A stretch of 55,192 nt of DNA from DATLSM01 sp049585815 (GCA_049585815.1 JBAVAR010000159.1:1-55192), one strand, 5' to 3'. Shown: positions 42,952 through 51,863, numbered from the stretch's first letter. Notes: a model not told the origin generated them from the sequence alone. Program-made: numbers and translations.

Positions 42952-44064
42952 GACATCGACTCAGCTCTCAGCACGCTCGTAGAGCGAGAGGGGTCTGACC
43001 TTCACATCAAGGTCGACTCGCCGCCGATCCTGCGTGTCCACGGCCAGCTCACCCAGCTCGAAGGGCACCCGGCGCTCACGGCTGAGGACACCGAGAAGGC
43101 GTTTCACGACATCGCCGAGGTGCGCTCGCTGACCGAATTCGAGGAGGACGGCGAGGCCGATTACTCATACGCAATCCCCGGCCTCGCCCGCTTTCGCGTC
43201 AACACCTTCAAACAGCGTGGTTCGATCTCAATCGTCTGCCGCGCGATTCCCTTTGAGATCCGCTCGATCGAGGCTCTCGGCCTTCCCCAGGTGGTCCGCA
43301 CCCTGGCCGAAGAGGCGCGCGGGATCGTCCTCGTCACCGGCACCACCGGCTCGGGCAAGTCGACGACGCTGGCGGGGATGATCGACCACATAAACGAGAC
43401 TCGGGGTCGTCACATCGTCACGCTCGAGGATCCGATCGAGTACCTGCACTCCGACAAACGCTCGATCGTCAACCAGCGCGAAGTGGGGGCCGATACCAAG
43501 AGCTTTGGCCGAGCAATGCGCCGCGTCCTGCGCCAGGACCCCGATGTGATTCTGATTGGCGAGATGCGCGATGAGGAGACGGTGCGCACGGCGCTATCTG
43601 CGGCCGAGACCGGTCACTTGGTCCTCTCCACCGTTCACACGCTCGACGCGACCGAGACGATCAACCGAATCATCGACTTCTTTCCCCCTCACCTCCAACA
43701 GCAGGCGCGAGTGATGCTCTCCTCGACCCTGAAGGGGGCGATCGCCCAACGCCTGGTGCCCGACGTCACCGGTTCGGGGCGGGTCGCGGCCGCCGAGGTA
43801 ATGGTCGTCACCGGCCGCGTCCAGGATCTGATCCTCAGCCCCGAGGAGACCGGCAAGATCACCGAGGTAATCTCGGAAGGCGAGTACTACGGCATGTGCA
43901 CCTTTGACCAGTCGCTGCTGCGCTATGTGATGGAGGGCCGGGTCAGCGAGGAGGTTGCGCTGGGCTACGCCTCAAGCCCCCACGACTTCAAGTTGATGCT
44001 CGCCGCCCGCGGACAGCGGGCCAGCGGGATCGAGCAACTCGCCGGGGAGCCGGTGCGCCAGTGA
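42946..44064 (+). CDS. PilT-like type IV pilus retraction ATPase, divergent paralogue
   Basis: The protein is 372 residues. S-D-L-H-I-K near the start, Walker A G-T-T-G-S-G-K138-S (usually G-P-T-G-S-G-K), L-E-D-P-I-E-Y (Asp box), Walker B D-P-D-V-I-L-I-G-E-M-R-D and the His box T-G-H-L-V-L-S-T-V-H-T are all present. It lacks the A-I-R-N-L-I-R-E motif of true PilT, so it is PilU- or PilT2-like. It probably helps retraction. GTG 42937 is an alternative start; both lie in the hairpin. Confidence 0.9.
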   Translation: MFDIDSALSTLVEREGSDLHIKVDSPPILRVHGQLTQLEGHPALTAEDTEKAFHDIAEVRSLTEFEEDGEADYSYAIPGLARFRVNTFKQRGSISIVCRAIPFEIRSIEALGLPQVVRTLAEEARGIVLVTGTTGSGKSTTLAGMIDHINETRGRHIVTLEDPIEYLHSDKRSIVNQREVGADTKSFGRAMRRVLRQDPDVILIGEMRDEETVRTALSAAETGHLVLSTVHTLDATETINRIIDFFPPHLQQQARVMLSSTLKGAIAQRLVPDVTGSGRVAAAEVMVVTGRVQDLILSPEETGKITEVISEGEYYGMCTFDQSLLRYVMEGRVSEEVALGYASSPHDFKLMLAARGQRASGIEQLAGEPVRQ

Positions 44065-44765
44065 GGGAGAAACTCAACAGCAGCCCGATCGCCCAGATCG
44101 GCGTAATCGCGGTGCTTGTCGCTGCGGCCGCATTCATGCTGCTCAAAGGCGGTGGCGGGGAAAGCTCGAGCGAATCCACGGCAACGACGACGACAACTCC
44201 CACTGAAGTGACGGCAAATGTAAACGGCGCCACCGCGACGGCCGCCACCCCGGGCGCGGCGGTTGAAGGCGCCGTCAGTTCACTCCAAGCAGGCGCGGCC
44301 ACCGAAGCCCCAACTGCGCTCCCCACCTCGGTGCCGGCGCCGCCGCTTCCACACGCGGTCTCCGCCGCCTACAAGGCGAACAAGATCGTCGTCTTGCTGA
44401 TCGTGCGCAAGGGCGGAATCGATGACCACTTCACCAAGTACGAAAGTTCGCGCTACACGAAAATCTCAAGCCTCTCGCCTGCGAGCCTCACGCTCGCCCT
44501 GCAGAAGGAACAGAAGAGGTTATTTCCACACGTAGCCCTGTTCGTGGTACCCGCGAAGCGGATCTCCAGGTATGCGGCGATCACCGTCGGGGTCAACGTG
44601 CAGAGCGTGCCGGCGCTGATCGTCGTGCGCCCGCGCCACCTGAACGGCCACGCCAGCCCGCAGGCCTACGTGAGCTACGGCTTCCAGACCCTGCTGGACG
44701 TGGTGCAGGCGGTGCGCGAAGCCACCTACAGGGGCCCTGAAACCACCGCCTACCACCCCAACTGA
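44061..44765 (+). CDS. Membrane-anchored thioredoxin-like protein in pilus operon
   Basis: The protein is 234 residues. It has one N-terminal membrane helix (about 10-28), a Ser/Thr/Ala/Pro-rich linker (about 33-95), and a globular domain with strand K-I-V-V-L-L-I-V, strand H-V-A-L-F-V-V-P-A and V-Q-S-V-P-A-L-I-V-V-R. The latter resembles the cis-Pro loop and strand of thioredoxin folds, but no CxxC is present, so no redox role is expected. Its GTG overlaps the pilT2 stop (GTGA). A structural or assembly role is inferred from position only. Confidence 0.65.
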   Translation: MREKLNSSPIAQIGVIAVLVAAAAFMLLKGGGGESSSESTATTTTTPTEVTANVNGATATAATPGAAVEGAVSSLQAGAATEAPTALPTSVPAPPLPHAVSAAYKANKIVVLLIVRKGGIDDHFTKYESSRYTKISSLSPASLTLALQKEQKRLFPHVALFVVPAKRISRYAAITVGVNVQSVPALIVVRPRHLNGHASPQAYVSYGFQTLLDVVQAVREATYRGPETTAYHPN

Positions 44766-44775
44766 GAGCGCCCGG

Positions 44776-46584
44776 ATGAGCTCCGATTACCACCCGAGTC
44801 ACCTCCGCCCGGTTCCTACCTCCGGCGATTCGACCGCGCCGGCAATGGCGCCAACGGACGAAGGCGCCACTCCGGGTCTGACGCCTCCCAGGCACCGCGG
44901 TCACTCGCGCGGCTTCACCACCGATGTCCTGGTCGAGCTCGGCTATACAACGCAGGAGATTGTGCAGGGGGTTCTCGACGCGGCCCGCACCTCCGGGCGC
45001 TCGCCCGAGGCGCTCTTGCTCGAACAGGGGGCGATCAGCAGTGAACAGCTCTCGCGAGCAATTGCCGAGCGCTACGGCCTCGATCACGTCGATCTTTCCA
45101 TCTTCAGCGTCGACGTTGCCGCCGCCGCCCTCTTCCCGGTGACCATGGCCCGTCGCTACATGGCGGTACCGGTCGGCTACGTCGATCCACACACCCTGTT
45201 GGTCGCCGCAGCCGATCCCGCCAATGTCCTCGCGGTGGATGACATTCAGATCGCAACCGGCCTGGACTGCCGAATCGCGGTCGCCGCCGAGGAGGATGTG
45301 GAGGCTCTGCTGTCTCGGCTCGGCACCTTGCAGAGCGCCGCGGCCGAGGCGATCATCGAGGAGCACGATCGCAAGGATGAGGCCGAGGAGTGGGGGCTCG
45401 CCGAGGTCAGCGAGATGCAGGCGAGCGCCGAAGACGCGCCGGTGATCAAGCTCGTCTACAGCATCCTCGCCCAGGGTGTGAGTGAAGGTGCCTCTGACAT
45501 TCACCTCGAGCCCGAGGCTGAGGAGCTGCGAATCCGCTTCCGCGTGGACGGCGTCCTCAAGGAGGCCGCACATGTACCGAAACGGATGATCAGCGCCGTG
45601 ATCTCGCGGCTGAAGATCATGAGCGAGCTCGACATCGCCGAGAAGCGGGTGCCCCAGGACGGGCGCGTGAGCGTCGCGATCGAGGATCGCCGCATCGACC
45701 TGCGCGTTACCACACTGCCCACCCAGCGCGGCGAGGGGGCGACGATCCGAATCCTTGATGAGGGCAACGCACAGCGCTCACTTGATGACCTCGGCATGGA
45801 CGGCTCCGCCCGGGCGCGCTTTGAGGACGCCTTCGGCCGAGCCTACGGAGCAGTGTTGGTAACCGGTCCGACCGGCTCAGGTAAGTCAACGACCCTCTAT
45901 GCGGCGCTGGGCGAGTTGAACTCGATCGAGAAGAAGATCATCACGATTGAGGACCCGGTCGAGTACCGAATCGATGGCATCAACCAAATCAACGTCAACC
46001 GCCGGGCGGGCCTTGATTTCGCCACGGGGCTGCGTTCGATCCTCCGCGCTGACCCTGACATTGTCATGGTCGGTGAGATCCGCGACGCCGAGACCGCGCG
46101 GATCGCAATTGAGGCGGCCCTTACAGGCCACATGATGCTCACTACGCTGCACACCAACGACGCCCCCGGCGCGATTGCCCGCCTCAACGAGATGGGGATC
46201 GAGACCTTCCTCACCGCCTCTGCCGTTGACTGTGTGGTCGCCCAGCGACTGGCGCGCAAGCTCTGCCCGCACTGCAAGCGGCGGGCGATCATCCCCGCAG
46301 CGGCACTCACCGAGGGGGGAGTCGCCACCGCCGCCGACCTCGAGGCCTATGAGCCGGTTGGCTGTCCACGCTGCGGCCACAATGGCTACCGGGGCCGGAT
46401 CGGGGTCTACTCGGTGATGAGCCTTAGTGAGCGGTTGAAAGAGATGACCGTCGCCCGCGCCTCGGAGACCGACATCGCCGCGGTCGCTCGTGAAGAGGGC
46501 ATGCTGACCCTGCGCGAGGACGGGATCGTGAAAGTCCGTGGGGGAATGACCAGCTTCGAGGAGGTGCTCCGTGTCACAACCTGA
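44776..46584 (+). CDS. pilB: Type IV pilus assembly ATPase PilB
   Basis: The protein is 602 residues. It has an N-terminal GspE/MshEN-type domain (about 50-190), then the ATPase core with Walker A G-P-T-G-S-G-K370-S-T-T, I-E-D-P-V-E-Y, Walker B D-P-D-I-V-M-V-G-E-I-R-D, and the zinc-binding four-Cys site L-C-P-H-C ... G-C-P-R-C-G. It powers pilus extension. MshEN-type N-domains can bind cyclic di-GMP in some relatives; whether this one does is not evident. It overlaps pilT by 14 bases. Confidence 0.95.
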   Translation: MSSDYHPSHLRPVPTSGDSTAPAMAPTDEGATPGLTPPRHRGHSRGFTTDVLVELGYTTQEIVQGVLDAARTSGRSPEALLLEQGAISSEQLSRAIAERYGLDHVDLSIFSVDVAAAALFPVTMARRYMAVPVGYVDPHTLLVAAADPANVLAVDDIQIATGLDCRIAVAAEEDVEALLSRLGTLQSAAAEAIIEEHDRKDEAEEWGLAEVSEMQASAEDAPVIKLVYSILAQGVSEGASDIHLEPEAEELRIRFRVDGVLKEAAHVPKRMISAVISRLKIMSELDIAEKRVPQDGRVSVAIEDRRIDLRVTTLPTQRGEGATIRILDEGNAQRSLDDLGMDGSARARFEDAFGRAYGAVLVTGPTGSGKSTTLYAALGELNSIEKKIITIEDPVEYRIDGINQINVNRRAGLDFATGLRSILRADPDIVMVGEIRDAETARIAIEAALTGHMMLTTLHTNDAPGAIARLNEMGIETFLTASAVDCVVAQRLARKLCPHCKRRAIIPAAALTEGGVATAADLEAYEPVGCPRCGHNGYRGRIGVYSVMSLSERLKEMTVARASETDIAAVAREEGMLTLREDGIVKVRGGMTSFEEVLRVTT

Positions 46585-47734
46585 ATTCGATTTCTCCGCA
46601 GTGCTTGGTCACATGGTCCAGGCGCGTGCATCCGATGTCCACCTCACCGCCGGGTTCCCGCCGGCGATCCGCGACAAGGGCAAGATCGTCCCGATCGAGG
46701 GCTTCCCGGTCCTGACCGGGCAGCAGACCCGCGAGGTCATCTACAGCATCCTCAATGACGACCAGCGCAAACGCTTTGAGAACAACAAACAGCTCGATTT
46801 CGCCTACGCGATTCCCAGCGTGGCCCGTTTCCGCGTCAACTGCTTTTTCCAGCGCGGCTCGGTGAGCGCTGCCTTCCGGCTGGTGCCCCAGGAGATCCCC
46901 GGCCTTGACACCCTTGGGGTTCCACAGGTGCTGCGCGAACTGACCGCCAAACCGCGCGGCTTCGTGCTGGTCACCGGCCCGACGGGCTCGGGCAAGTCGA
47001 CGACCCTGGCCGCGATGCTCGACGTGATCAACACCGAGAACCAGGACCATATTCTGACGATCGAGGACCCAATCGAGTTCCTCCATCACCACAAACGCTC
47101 GATTGTCAATCAGCGCGAGATCGGCTCCGATGCGCCGGACTTCGCACTTGGCCTGCGAGCGGCCCTGCGAGAGGACCCCGACGTGATCCTGGTCGGCGAG
47201 ATGCGCGACCTGGAGACGATCTCCACGGCGCTGACTGCGGCCGAGACCGGACACCTTGTCTTCGCCACCCTGCACACCCAGTCCACCGCGCAGACCGTCG
47301 ACCGGATCATCGACGTATTCCCGCCCTCCCAACAAGACCAGGTGCGCACGCAGCTCTCGATCGCCCTGCAGGGGATCGTCACCCAGCAGCTCTTGCCGAC
47401 CGCCGACGGGCGCGGTAGGGTCGTCGCCTGCGAGGTGCTGATCCCCACCCCGGCGATCCGCAACCTAATCCGGGAAGGCAAGACGCATCAGATCTACGCC
47501 GCGGTCCAAACTTCGGGATCGGTCGGGATGCAGACGATGGACGCCGACCTGGCCCGGCTGGTGCGCGCCGGACGGATCACCCGCCAGCTTGGCGAGCAGC
47601 GCGCCTCGGTTCCCGAGGAGCTCAAACGGCTGCTCAGCGGTGCCGCTGTAGCGATGCCCGGCAACGGTCTGGCCGGCGGCGGCGGGACGAGCGTTGCGCC
47701 TCCGGCGGCACCCGTATACACATCCGGAGGGTAG
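46571..47734 (+). CDS. pilT: Type IV pilus retraction ATPase PilT
   Basis: The protein is 387 residues. All PilT signatures are present: S-D-V-H-L-T, Walker A G-P-T-G-S-G-K142-S, Walker B D-P-D-V-I-L-V-G-E-M-R-D, T-G-H-L-V-F-A-T-L-H-T and the retraction motif A-I-R-N-L-I-R-E-G-K-T-H-Q-I. It depolymerises pili. GTG 46571 lies in the end of pilB. The Gly/Pro-rich tail runs up to pilC. Confidence 0.96.
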   Translation: MSQPEFDFSAVLGHMVQARASDVHLTAGFPPAIRDKGKIVPIEGFPVLTGQQTREVIYSILNDDQRKRFENNKQLDFAYAIPSVARFRVNCFFQRGSVSAAFRLVPQEIPGLDTLGVPQVLRELTAKPRGFVLVTGPTGSGKSTTLAAMLDVINTENQDHILTIEDPIEFLHHHKRSIVNQREIGSDAPDFALGLRAALREDPDVILVGEMRDLETISTALTAAETGHLVFATLHTQSTAQTVDRIIDVFPPSQQDQVRTQLSIALQGIVTQQLLPTADGRGRVVACEVLIPTPAIRNLIREGKTHQIYAAVQTSGSVGMQTMDADLARLVRAGRITRQLGEQRASVPEELKRLLSGAAVAMPGNGLAGGGGTSVAPPAAPVYTSGG

Positions 47735-47738
47735 GACG

Positions 47739-48983
47739 ATGGCCGTCGCATCGACCTACGCCTTCAAGGCAATCGACCTCTCCGGTGCCTCCTCAACCGG
47801 GGAGCTTGAGGCCGAATCCAAGGCGCAGGTCTCCGATCAGCTGCGCCAGCGCGGGCTGATTGTCCTCGATGTCTCAGAGAAGCGTGAGCCGTTCAAAATC
47901 GAGGATCTCTTCAAGCGTTGGCAGGGGGTCGACATGCGAGCGTTGGCGGTCTTCTCGCGCCAGTTCGCGACTCTGGTCGCCTCCGGGATGCCGATGCTGC
48001 GCACCCTGCACACCCTCGAAGAGCAGACCCAGGACGAACTGATTCGCGAGGCGATCGCCGGGATCCGGGAGGACGTTGAGGCGGGAAGTTCATTGGAGCA
48101 GGCGATGGAGCGCTACCCGAAGGTCTTTGACCGATTGTTTCGGGCGATGGTGCGCTCCGGCGAGCAGTCGGGGCGGCTCGAAGAGGCTCTTGACCGCATC
48201 GCATTCCAGGTCGAGAAGGCAGACGCGCTGCGCCGTCAGATCAAATCGGCCCTGATGTATCCGGCGTTGGTCTTCAGCTTCGCCCTGATCGTGCTGGTCG
48301 CGATCGTCGTCATCGTGATCCCAGTCTTCGTCAAGATCTTCAAGGAACTTGCCGCAGAACATCCCGGCGAAAGCGCAGCGCTGCCGGGGCCGACCCAGCT
48401 CTGCGTGACTGTCTCCAATGCGCTGACCGGCTACTGGTACATCATCATCCCCGCCTTGGTTCTTGCCTTTGTCGGGTTCTTCAAATGGAAGAAGACGACC
48501 CGCGGCCACGCTTCCTGGGATCGCTTCAAGCTGAAGCTCCCCTTCAAGTTGGGGGACGTGATTCAGAAGGTCGCCCTGGCGCGCTGGTCGCGAACCTTCG
48601 CCGGCTCGGTCTCCTCGGGGGTGCCGATGCTGCAGTCGATCACCCTGACCGGAGAGACTGCCGGCAATATCGTGGTCGAGGAGGCCATGCAGGACGTCTA
48701 TGCCTCGGTCAAACGTGGTGGCTCGATCGCCGGGCCGATCGAGCAGAACTCGATCTTCCCACCGATGGTCGGCCACATGATCTCCGTTGGCGAGGAGACC
48801 GGCCAGCTCGAGCACATGCTGAGCAAGGTCGCCGACTTCTATGAGGCCGAGGTCGACGCCAAGGTGAAGGCCCTGACCTCGCTGATCGAGCCGATCATGA
48901 TCGTTTTCGTTGGCGGCATCGTCGGCTTCATCGTAATCTCGATGTACCTGCCGTTGATCGAAGTCTATGAAAAGATCCGCTGA
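47739..48983 (+). CDS. pilC: Type IV pilus inner-membrane platform protein PilC
   Basis: The protein is 414 residues with two copies of the GspF (T2SSF) domain. Y-A-F-K-A-I-D-L-S-G opening, F-S-R-Q-F-A-T-L-V-A-S-G-M-P-M-L, three main membrane helices (about 180-200, 225-250, 385-405) and the second copy W-S-R-T-F-A-G-S-V-S-S-G-V-P-M-L are clear. It transmits ATPase motion to the pilus. ATG 47739 follows a GGAGGGTAGG site, four bases after pilT. Confidence 0.95.
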   Translation: MAVASTYAFKAIDLSGASSTGELEAESKAQVSDQLRQRGLIVLDVSEKREPFKIEDLFKRWQGVDMRALAVFSRQFATLVASGMPMLRTLHTLEEQTQDELIREAIAGIREDVEAGSSLEQAMERYPKVFDRLFRAMVRSGEQSGRLEEALDRIAFQVEKADALRRQIKSALMYPALVFSFALIVLVAIVVIVIPVFVKIFKELAAEHPGESAALPGPTQLCVTVSNALTGYWYIIIPALVLAFVGFFKWKKTTRGHASWDRFKLKLPFKLGDVIQKVALARWSRTFAGSVSSGVPMLQSITLTGETAGNIVVEEAMQDVYASVKRGGSIAGPIEQNSIFPPMVGHMISVGEETGQLEHMLSKVADFYEAEVDAKVKALTSLIEPIMIVFVGGIVGFIVISMYLPLIEVYEKIR

Positions 48984-49004
48984 GGACCTTACTCTTCTGG
49001 CGGT

Positions 49005-49319
49005 TCAAGACTCTCCGATCACCTGGTTGCGCATCGCCGGCACCACGAGATCCAGATAGTCATCGGGGTGGCGTCGGATGTAATCGATGACAAATGGGCA
49101 GAGGGGCACGATGCTAAGCCCTCGCGAGCGCGCGTCATCCAGGGCGAAGCGAATGAGCTGACTGCCTAGCCCAGCGCCCGCCTGTTTGGGCTCGATCTCG
49201 GTGTGGGGAAAGCTGATCTTTCCGGGGCGAAGGCGGTACTCAGCGAAGCCCGCGAGTTGGCCATCGACATGGATTTCGTAACGGTCATCGTTTTGGTTAT
49301 CGCGCACCGCAACGTTCAT
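49005..49319 (-). CDS. Small GNAT-like acetyltransferase (YjdJ/NATD1 group)
   Basis: The protein is 104 residues. The short single-domain GNAT fold of COG2388 is visible: R-Y-E-I-H-V-D-G, I-S-F-P-H-T-E-I, the acetyl-CoA loop Q-A-G-A-G-L-G-S (Q-x-x-G-x-G/A) and C-P-F-V-I-D-Y-I-R-R-H-P. It faces the pilus operon on the other strand and is probably unrelated to it. Substrate unknown. Confidence 0.82.
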   Translation of the reverse strand: MNVAVRDNQNDDRYEIHVDGQLAGFAEYRLRPGKISFPHTEIEPKQAGAGLGSQLIRFALDDARSRGLSIVPLCPFVIDYIRRHPDDYLDLVVPAMRNQVIGES

Positions 49320-49659
49320 GGGATGTTCCTCATTGCGCTCTCATCAAAAGGGACGTTTCCGTGGCTCCGGGATCCGACCCTTTGCGATGTTAATTAGATA
49401 GGCGATCATGCAGGATTATCGATCTGGATGCGCTCGCGCGGCCTCGCGTCCCAGGGGGCGATTGCCCCTCGCTTGGCAAGCTTGCGGTTTTGAACCTTGA
49501 GCGCGCTATTGGACAGTCCTGCTGGCGATCGCTCGAGGCTCCTTCGCCTGGTCGAGATGATTCAGCCGTTGCGATTGCAAGTCGATCGGGTGTCTTCGGC
49601 TGCAGGTTCAGCTTGACGCCTGCGACAGGGGGCGATGCGACGCGCTACGGTTTGCAGCG
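49320..49659. other. Intergenic region
   Basis: These 340 bases lie between the GNAT gene (-) and the DUF5996 gene (+). A short GC hairpin AGGGGGC-GATT-GCCCCT is present near 49452-49468. An ORF from 49490 runs over the next gene in another frame and looks like a shadow. Nothing else is recognised. Confidence 0.4.
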
Positions 49660-50586
49660 ATGTCGCCGTCCGCCTCCTGGCCGTCCGCCTCCTATGACGA
49701 TTGGAAGGACACCTGCGACACCCTGCACGCCCACACCCAGGTGCTGGGCAAGTTGGCCGCGGAGGTGGCGCCTCCAGAGCCACAACTACAGCACGCGGCG
49801 CTGCGCCTTAGCGCGCGTGGCTGGGAGACGGCGCCCCTGCCTGCCCCTGACGGGTCGGGCGCGCTCGTCGCCGCTCTTGATCTGCGCACACACGAAGCGA
49901 TTGTCGAACACAGCGACGGTCGCAGGGAGAGCGTCCCACTTGCGCCCAACCGCTCTGTTGGGAGTGTTACGCGTGATGTTCTGGAAGCGGTGGAGCGGCT
50001 GGCTGGCGCGGTCGAGTTTGACCCCACGCCACAGGAGGTCCCCTGGAGTGCACCGCTTGACCAAGACGAGGAGCACGCGTCTTATGACACCGATCGGGTC
50101 AGCGACTATTTCGCCGCTGCGACCCAGGCGGCGCTCGTACTGGCTGCGTTCAGGGCGCCTTTCCGCGGTCGCTCGAGTCCGGTCAACGCCTGGTGGGGGT
50201 CTTTTGACCTGGCCGTCAACCTCTTCTCAGGAGTGCCGGCAGATCCTCCGTCGGGCGATTTCATCATGCGCAACGCAATGGATTCCCAAGAGGTCGCAGT
50301 GGGGTGGTGGCCCGGCGATGCCCGCTACGGCAAGGCAGCGTTCTATGCCTACGCCCATCCGGCCGGGGAGGGATTCGAGGATGCCAGCTTGAATCCGGAT
50401 GCGGCCCATTGGGATGCTCGGCTCGGCGAGTACGTCCTCGATTGGGAGGATGTGCGGGCTAACGCGGATCCTCACGCTCACGCACTTGAATTCGCCCGGT
50501 CCGTTTTCCGATACGCCTGTCTTGTCTGTGGCTGGGACGAGGAGCTCGCCGCCAGCGCTGAAGGGAGGCCGCCGCCCGTGAGTTGA
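49660..50586 (+). CDS. DUF5996-family protein
   Basis: The protein is 308 residues, near family length. W-P-S-A-S-Y-D-D-W-K-D-T-C-D-T-L-H near the start, A-W-W-G-S-F-D-L-A-V-N-L-F-S-G in the middle, the S-G-D-F-I-M-R-N-A block, W-W-P-G-D-A-R-Y and F-Y-A-Y-A-H-P match the DUF5996 proteins of actinobacteria and proteobacteria. The molecular function is not known. There is no clear ribosome site. Confidence 0.82.
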   Translation: MSPSASWPSASYDDWKDTCDTLHAHTQVLGKLAAEVAPPEPQLQHAALRLSARGWETAPLPAPDGSGALVAALDLRTHEAIVEHSDGRRESVPLAPNRSVGSVTRDVLEAVERLAGAVEFDPTPQEVPWSAPLDQDEEHASYDTDRVSDYFAAATQAALVLAAFRAPFRGRSSPVNAWWGSFDLAVNLFSGVPADPPSGDFIMRNAMDSQEVAVGWWPGDARYGKAAFYAYAHPAGEGFEDASLNPDAAHWDARLGEYVLDWEDVRANADPHAHALEFARSVFRYACLVCGWDEELAASAEGRPPPVS

Positions 50587-51069
50587 GTCGGTCTGGCCTG
50601 ATCAAAGGTGTCGCGAACCTGATCGCAGGGCCTTCCGTCCGCCGGCAGCCTCGAGACCAAAGGATTCATTGCGGACGCGCCGATCACTCCCGTCGCCTGT
50701 TGCTCGCTCTGCGGGCCGCTCCGCCGTTGGTTGGATTGCGGGATCGTCGGACCGTAGAGTGCCCGGCCAGCGCAAGTTAGTCATCTGGGCCCGTGGGGCT
50801 TCCAGTCTCAGAATCGCCGGCTTTCGTGGGCGGCACTCGCTCCTCACCTGGCGCTCAGTGTTGTGCAGTGGTTCGGCGATACCCTCGAAACTGGACGTTC
50901 GTCTGTCTGGGAACGGTACACCCGTCGACTACGGTTAGCCAATCCACATTTTTGGGGCATGGAATAGTCGAGTTCTTGGCGCTGAGGTGCGAAAAGTCGG
51001 TCACTTTGAAACGGGGCTAAAGGTGGCCGCCTGAGCGTCGATTAAGGCACTGTAATGAATCTGCCAGTG
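50587..51069. other. Long non-coding stretch before the pilin riboswitch candidate
   Basis: The 483 bases here hold only short frames with Arg/Ser-rich composition and no ribosome sites, which I reject as genes. A 7-bp-arm inverted repeat, GGCACTG (51046-51052) with CAGTGCC (51065-51071), touches the 5' edge of the aptamer-like element and could compete with its P1 stem. A promoter for the pilins should lie here but I could not fix one. Confidence 0.45.
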
Positions 51070-51157
51070 CCTCGGTGCAAAAGGCAATCTCACCGTCAGG
51101 TGGGGGCGCAAGCTCATCAGAACTCCTACCTGGGAGTTGGGCGGGCTACCACCGGGG
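51070..51157 (+). promoter_or_regulatory. Candidate GEMM-type (cyclic-di-GMP-I-like) riboswitch aptamer
   Basis: P1: CCTCGGTG (51070-51077) pairs with CACCGGGG (51150-51157). After P1 comes a core AAAGGCAA (51080-51087). P2: CTCACC/GGTGGG (51089-51094 / 51099-51104) with a 4-base loop. Then GGCGCAAGC (51105-51113). P3: an outer GCTC/GGGC and an inner AACTCC/GGAGTT stem (51121-51126 / 51133-51138). Order, spacing and the GGCAA...GCGCAA core resemble known GEMM-I RNAs (GGCAAA...GACGCAAAGC), with some departures: loop GTCA rather than GNRA, and G for A in the second core. It precedes a type IV pilin gene, a known GEMM target. Confidence 0.55.
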
Positions 51158-51209
51158 TCAAAGGACACCACGTGGCCGTACGCGACGGGGCTCTGGCTCA
51201 AACGATTAG

Positions 51210-51223
51210 GACCTCAGGAGGTC
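51210..51223 (+). promoter_or_regulatory. Palindrome sequestering the pilin Shine-Dalgarno site
   Basis: GACCTC-AG-GAGGTC has perfect 6-bp arms. The AGGAGGT ribosome site of the first pilin lies in the loop and 3' arm, six bases before ATG 51229. A two-base loop is too tight for an ideal hairpin, so the outer pairs or pairing with the upstream leader are likelier. It fits an expression platform acting on translation. Confidence 0.45.
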
Positions 51224-51228
51224 TCTAA

Positions 51229-51687
51229 ATGTTTATCCAGAATCTCCGGGCCAAGATTGGTGCCCGGCTTGACGGGGACAGCGAGGCCGGCTTCACGCTG
51301 ATCGAGCTCCTCGTCGTCATGCTGATCCTCGGAATCCTGGCCGCGATTGCGCTGCCGGCATTCTTCAACCAGCGGGAAAAGGCTAACGACGCCAAGGCGA
51401 AGGAGTATGCCCACACGGCCCAGGTGGCAACCGAGACGTACTCAACGGAAAATGGCGGTCTCTATACGGGTGTAACTCTCGCTAAATTGCAGGCAATCGA
51501 GCCGACTGTTCCGGCCACGATCGCCGTGACGCCCGAAGAAGAAGGCAAAGGCTACAAAATCGTATCGACAGCAAGCACCGGCAACACATTCACGATCACA
51601 CGCACCAAGGAAGGCAAACTCAGTTTCACCTGTTTGGCCGTAGGCAAGGGCGGATGCCCAAGCACCGGCAACTGGGAAAATGGCTGA
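51229..51687 (+). CDS. Type IV major pilin-like protein (first tandem copy)
   Basis: The protein is 152 residues. A 21-residue leader ends G-D-S-E-A-G, with cleavage before F22-T-L-I-E26, the type III prepilin signal. The N-terminal helix (L-L-V-V-M-L-I-L-G-I-L-A-A-I-A-L-P) anchors and assembles the pilin. After it comes F-F-N-Q-R-E-K-A, and a small C-terminal beta domain with one pair of Cys (F-T-C and G-G-C-P). It is closely similar to the next gene over its whole length. The leader is long for a type IVa pilin. Confidence 0.93.
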   Translation: MFIQNLRAKIGARLDGDSEAGFTLIELLVVMLILGILAAIALPAFFNQREKANDAKAKEYAHTAQVATETYSTENGGLYTGVTLAKLQAIEPTVPATIAVTPEEEGKGYKIVSTASTGNTFTITRTKEGKLSFTCLAVGKGGCPSTGNWENG

Positions 51688-51734
51688 TCTAGCCTAATCC
51701 CGATCGCTCTGGCTTGAAGCAGAGTGTGATCGCC

Positions 51735-51771
51735 AGCAAGAGGGACGGGCGTTGTGCCCGTCCCTCTTGCT
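51735..51771 (+). terminator. Strong terminator between the tandem pilins
   Basis: A perfect 16-bp stem (51735-51750 with 51756-51771) has a 5-base GTTGT loop and a T/C-rich stretch after it. It lies 48 bases after the first pilin stop. Most transcripts of the riboswitch-led pilin would end here, so the second pilin probably has its own promoter or gets only read-through. Confidence 0.8.
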
Positions 51772-51863
51772 TCTTCCACCGCAAGACACGACGTCCAGCT
51801 CCAGTGCGCTCGGTCAAGGGATCGCTGGAGATCAGAAGCATTCAGATCAGAAGGGGTGAAGCT

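Noticed and set aside
49490..50392. 300-codon frame overlapping the DUF5996 gene
   Set aside because: Composition is Arg/Pro/Thr-rich with no motif, and the other frame contains clear DUF5996 blocks.
50669..51020. Two short frames upstream of the pilins
   Set aside because: No ribosome sites, no recognisable sequence, and they lie in the untranslated region before the riboswitch candidate.
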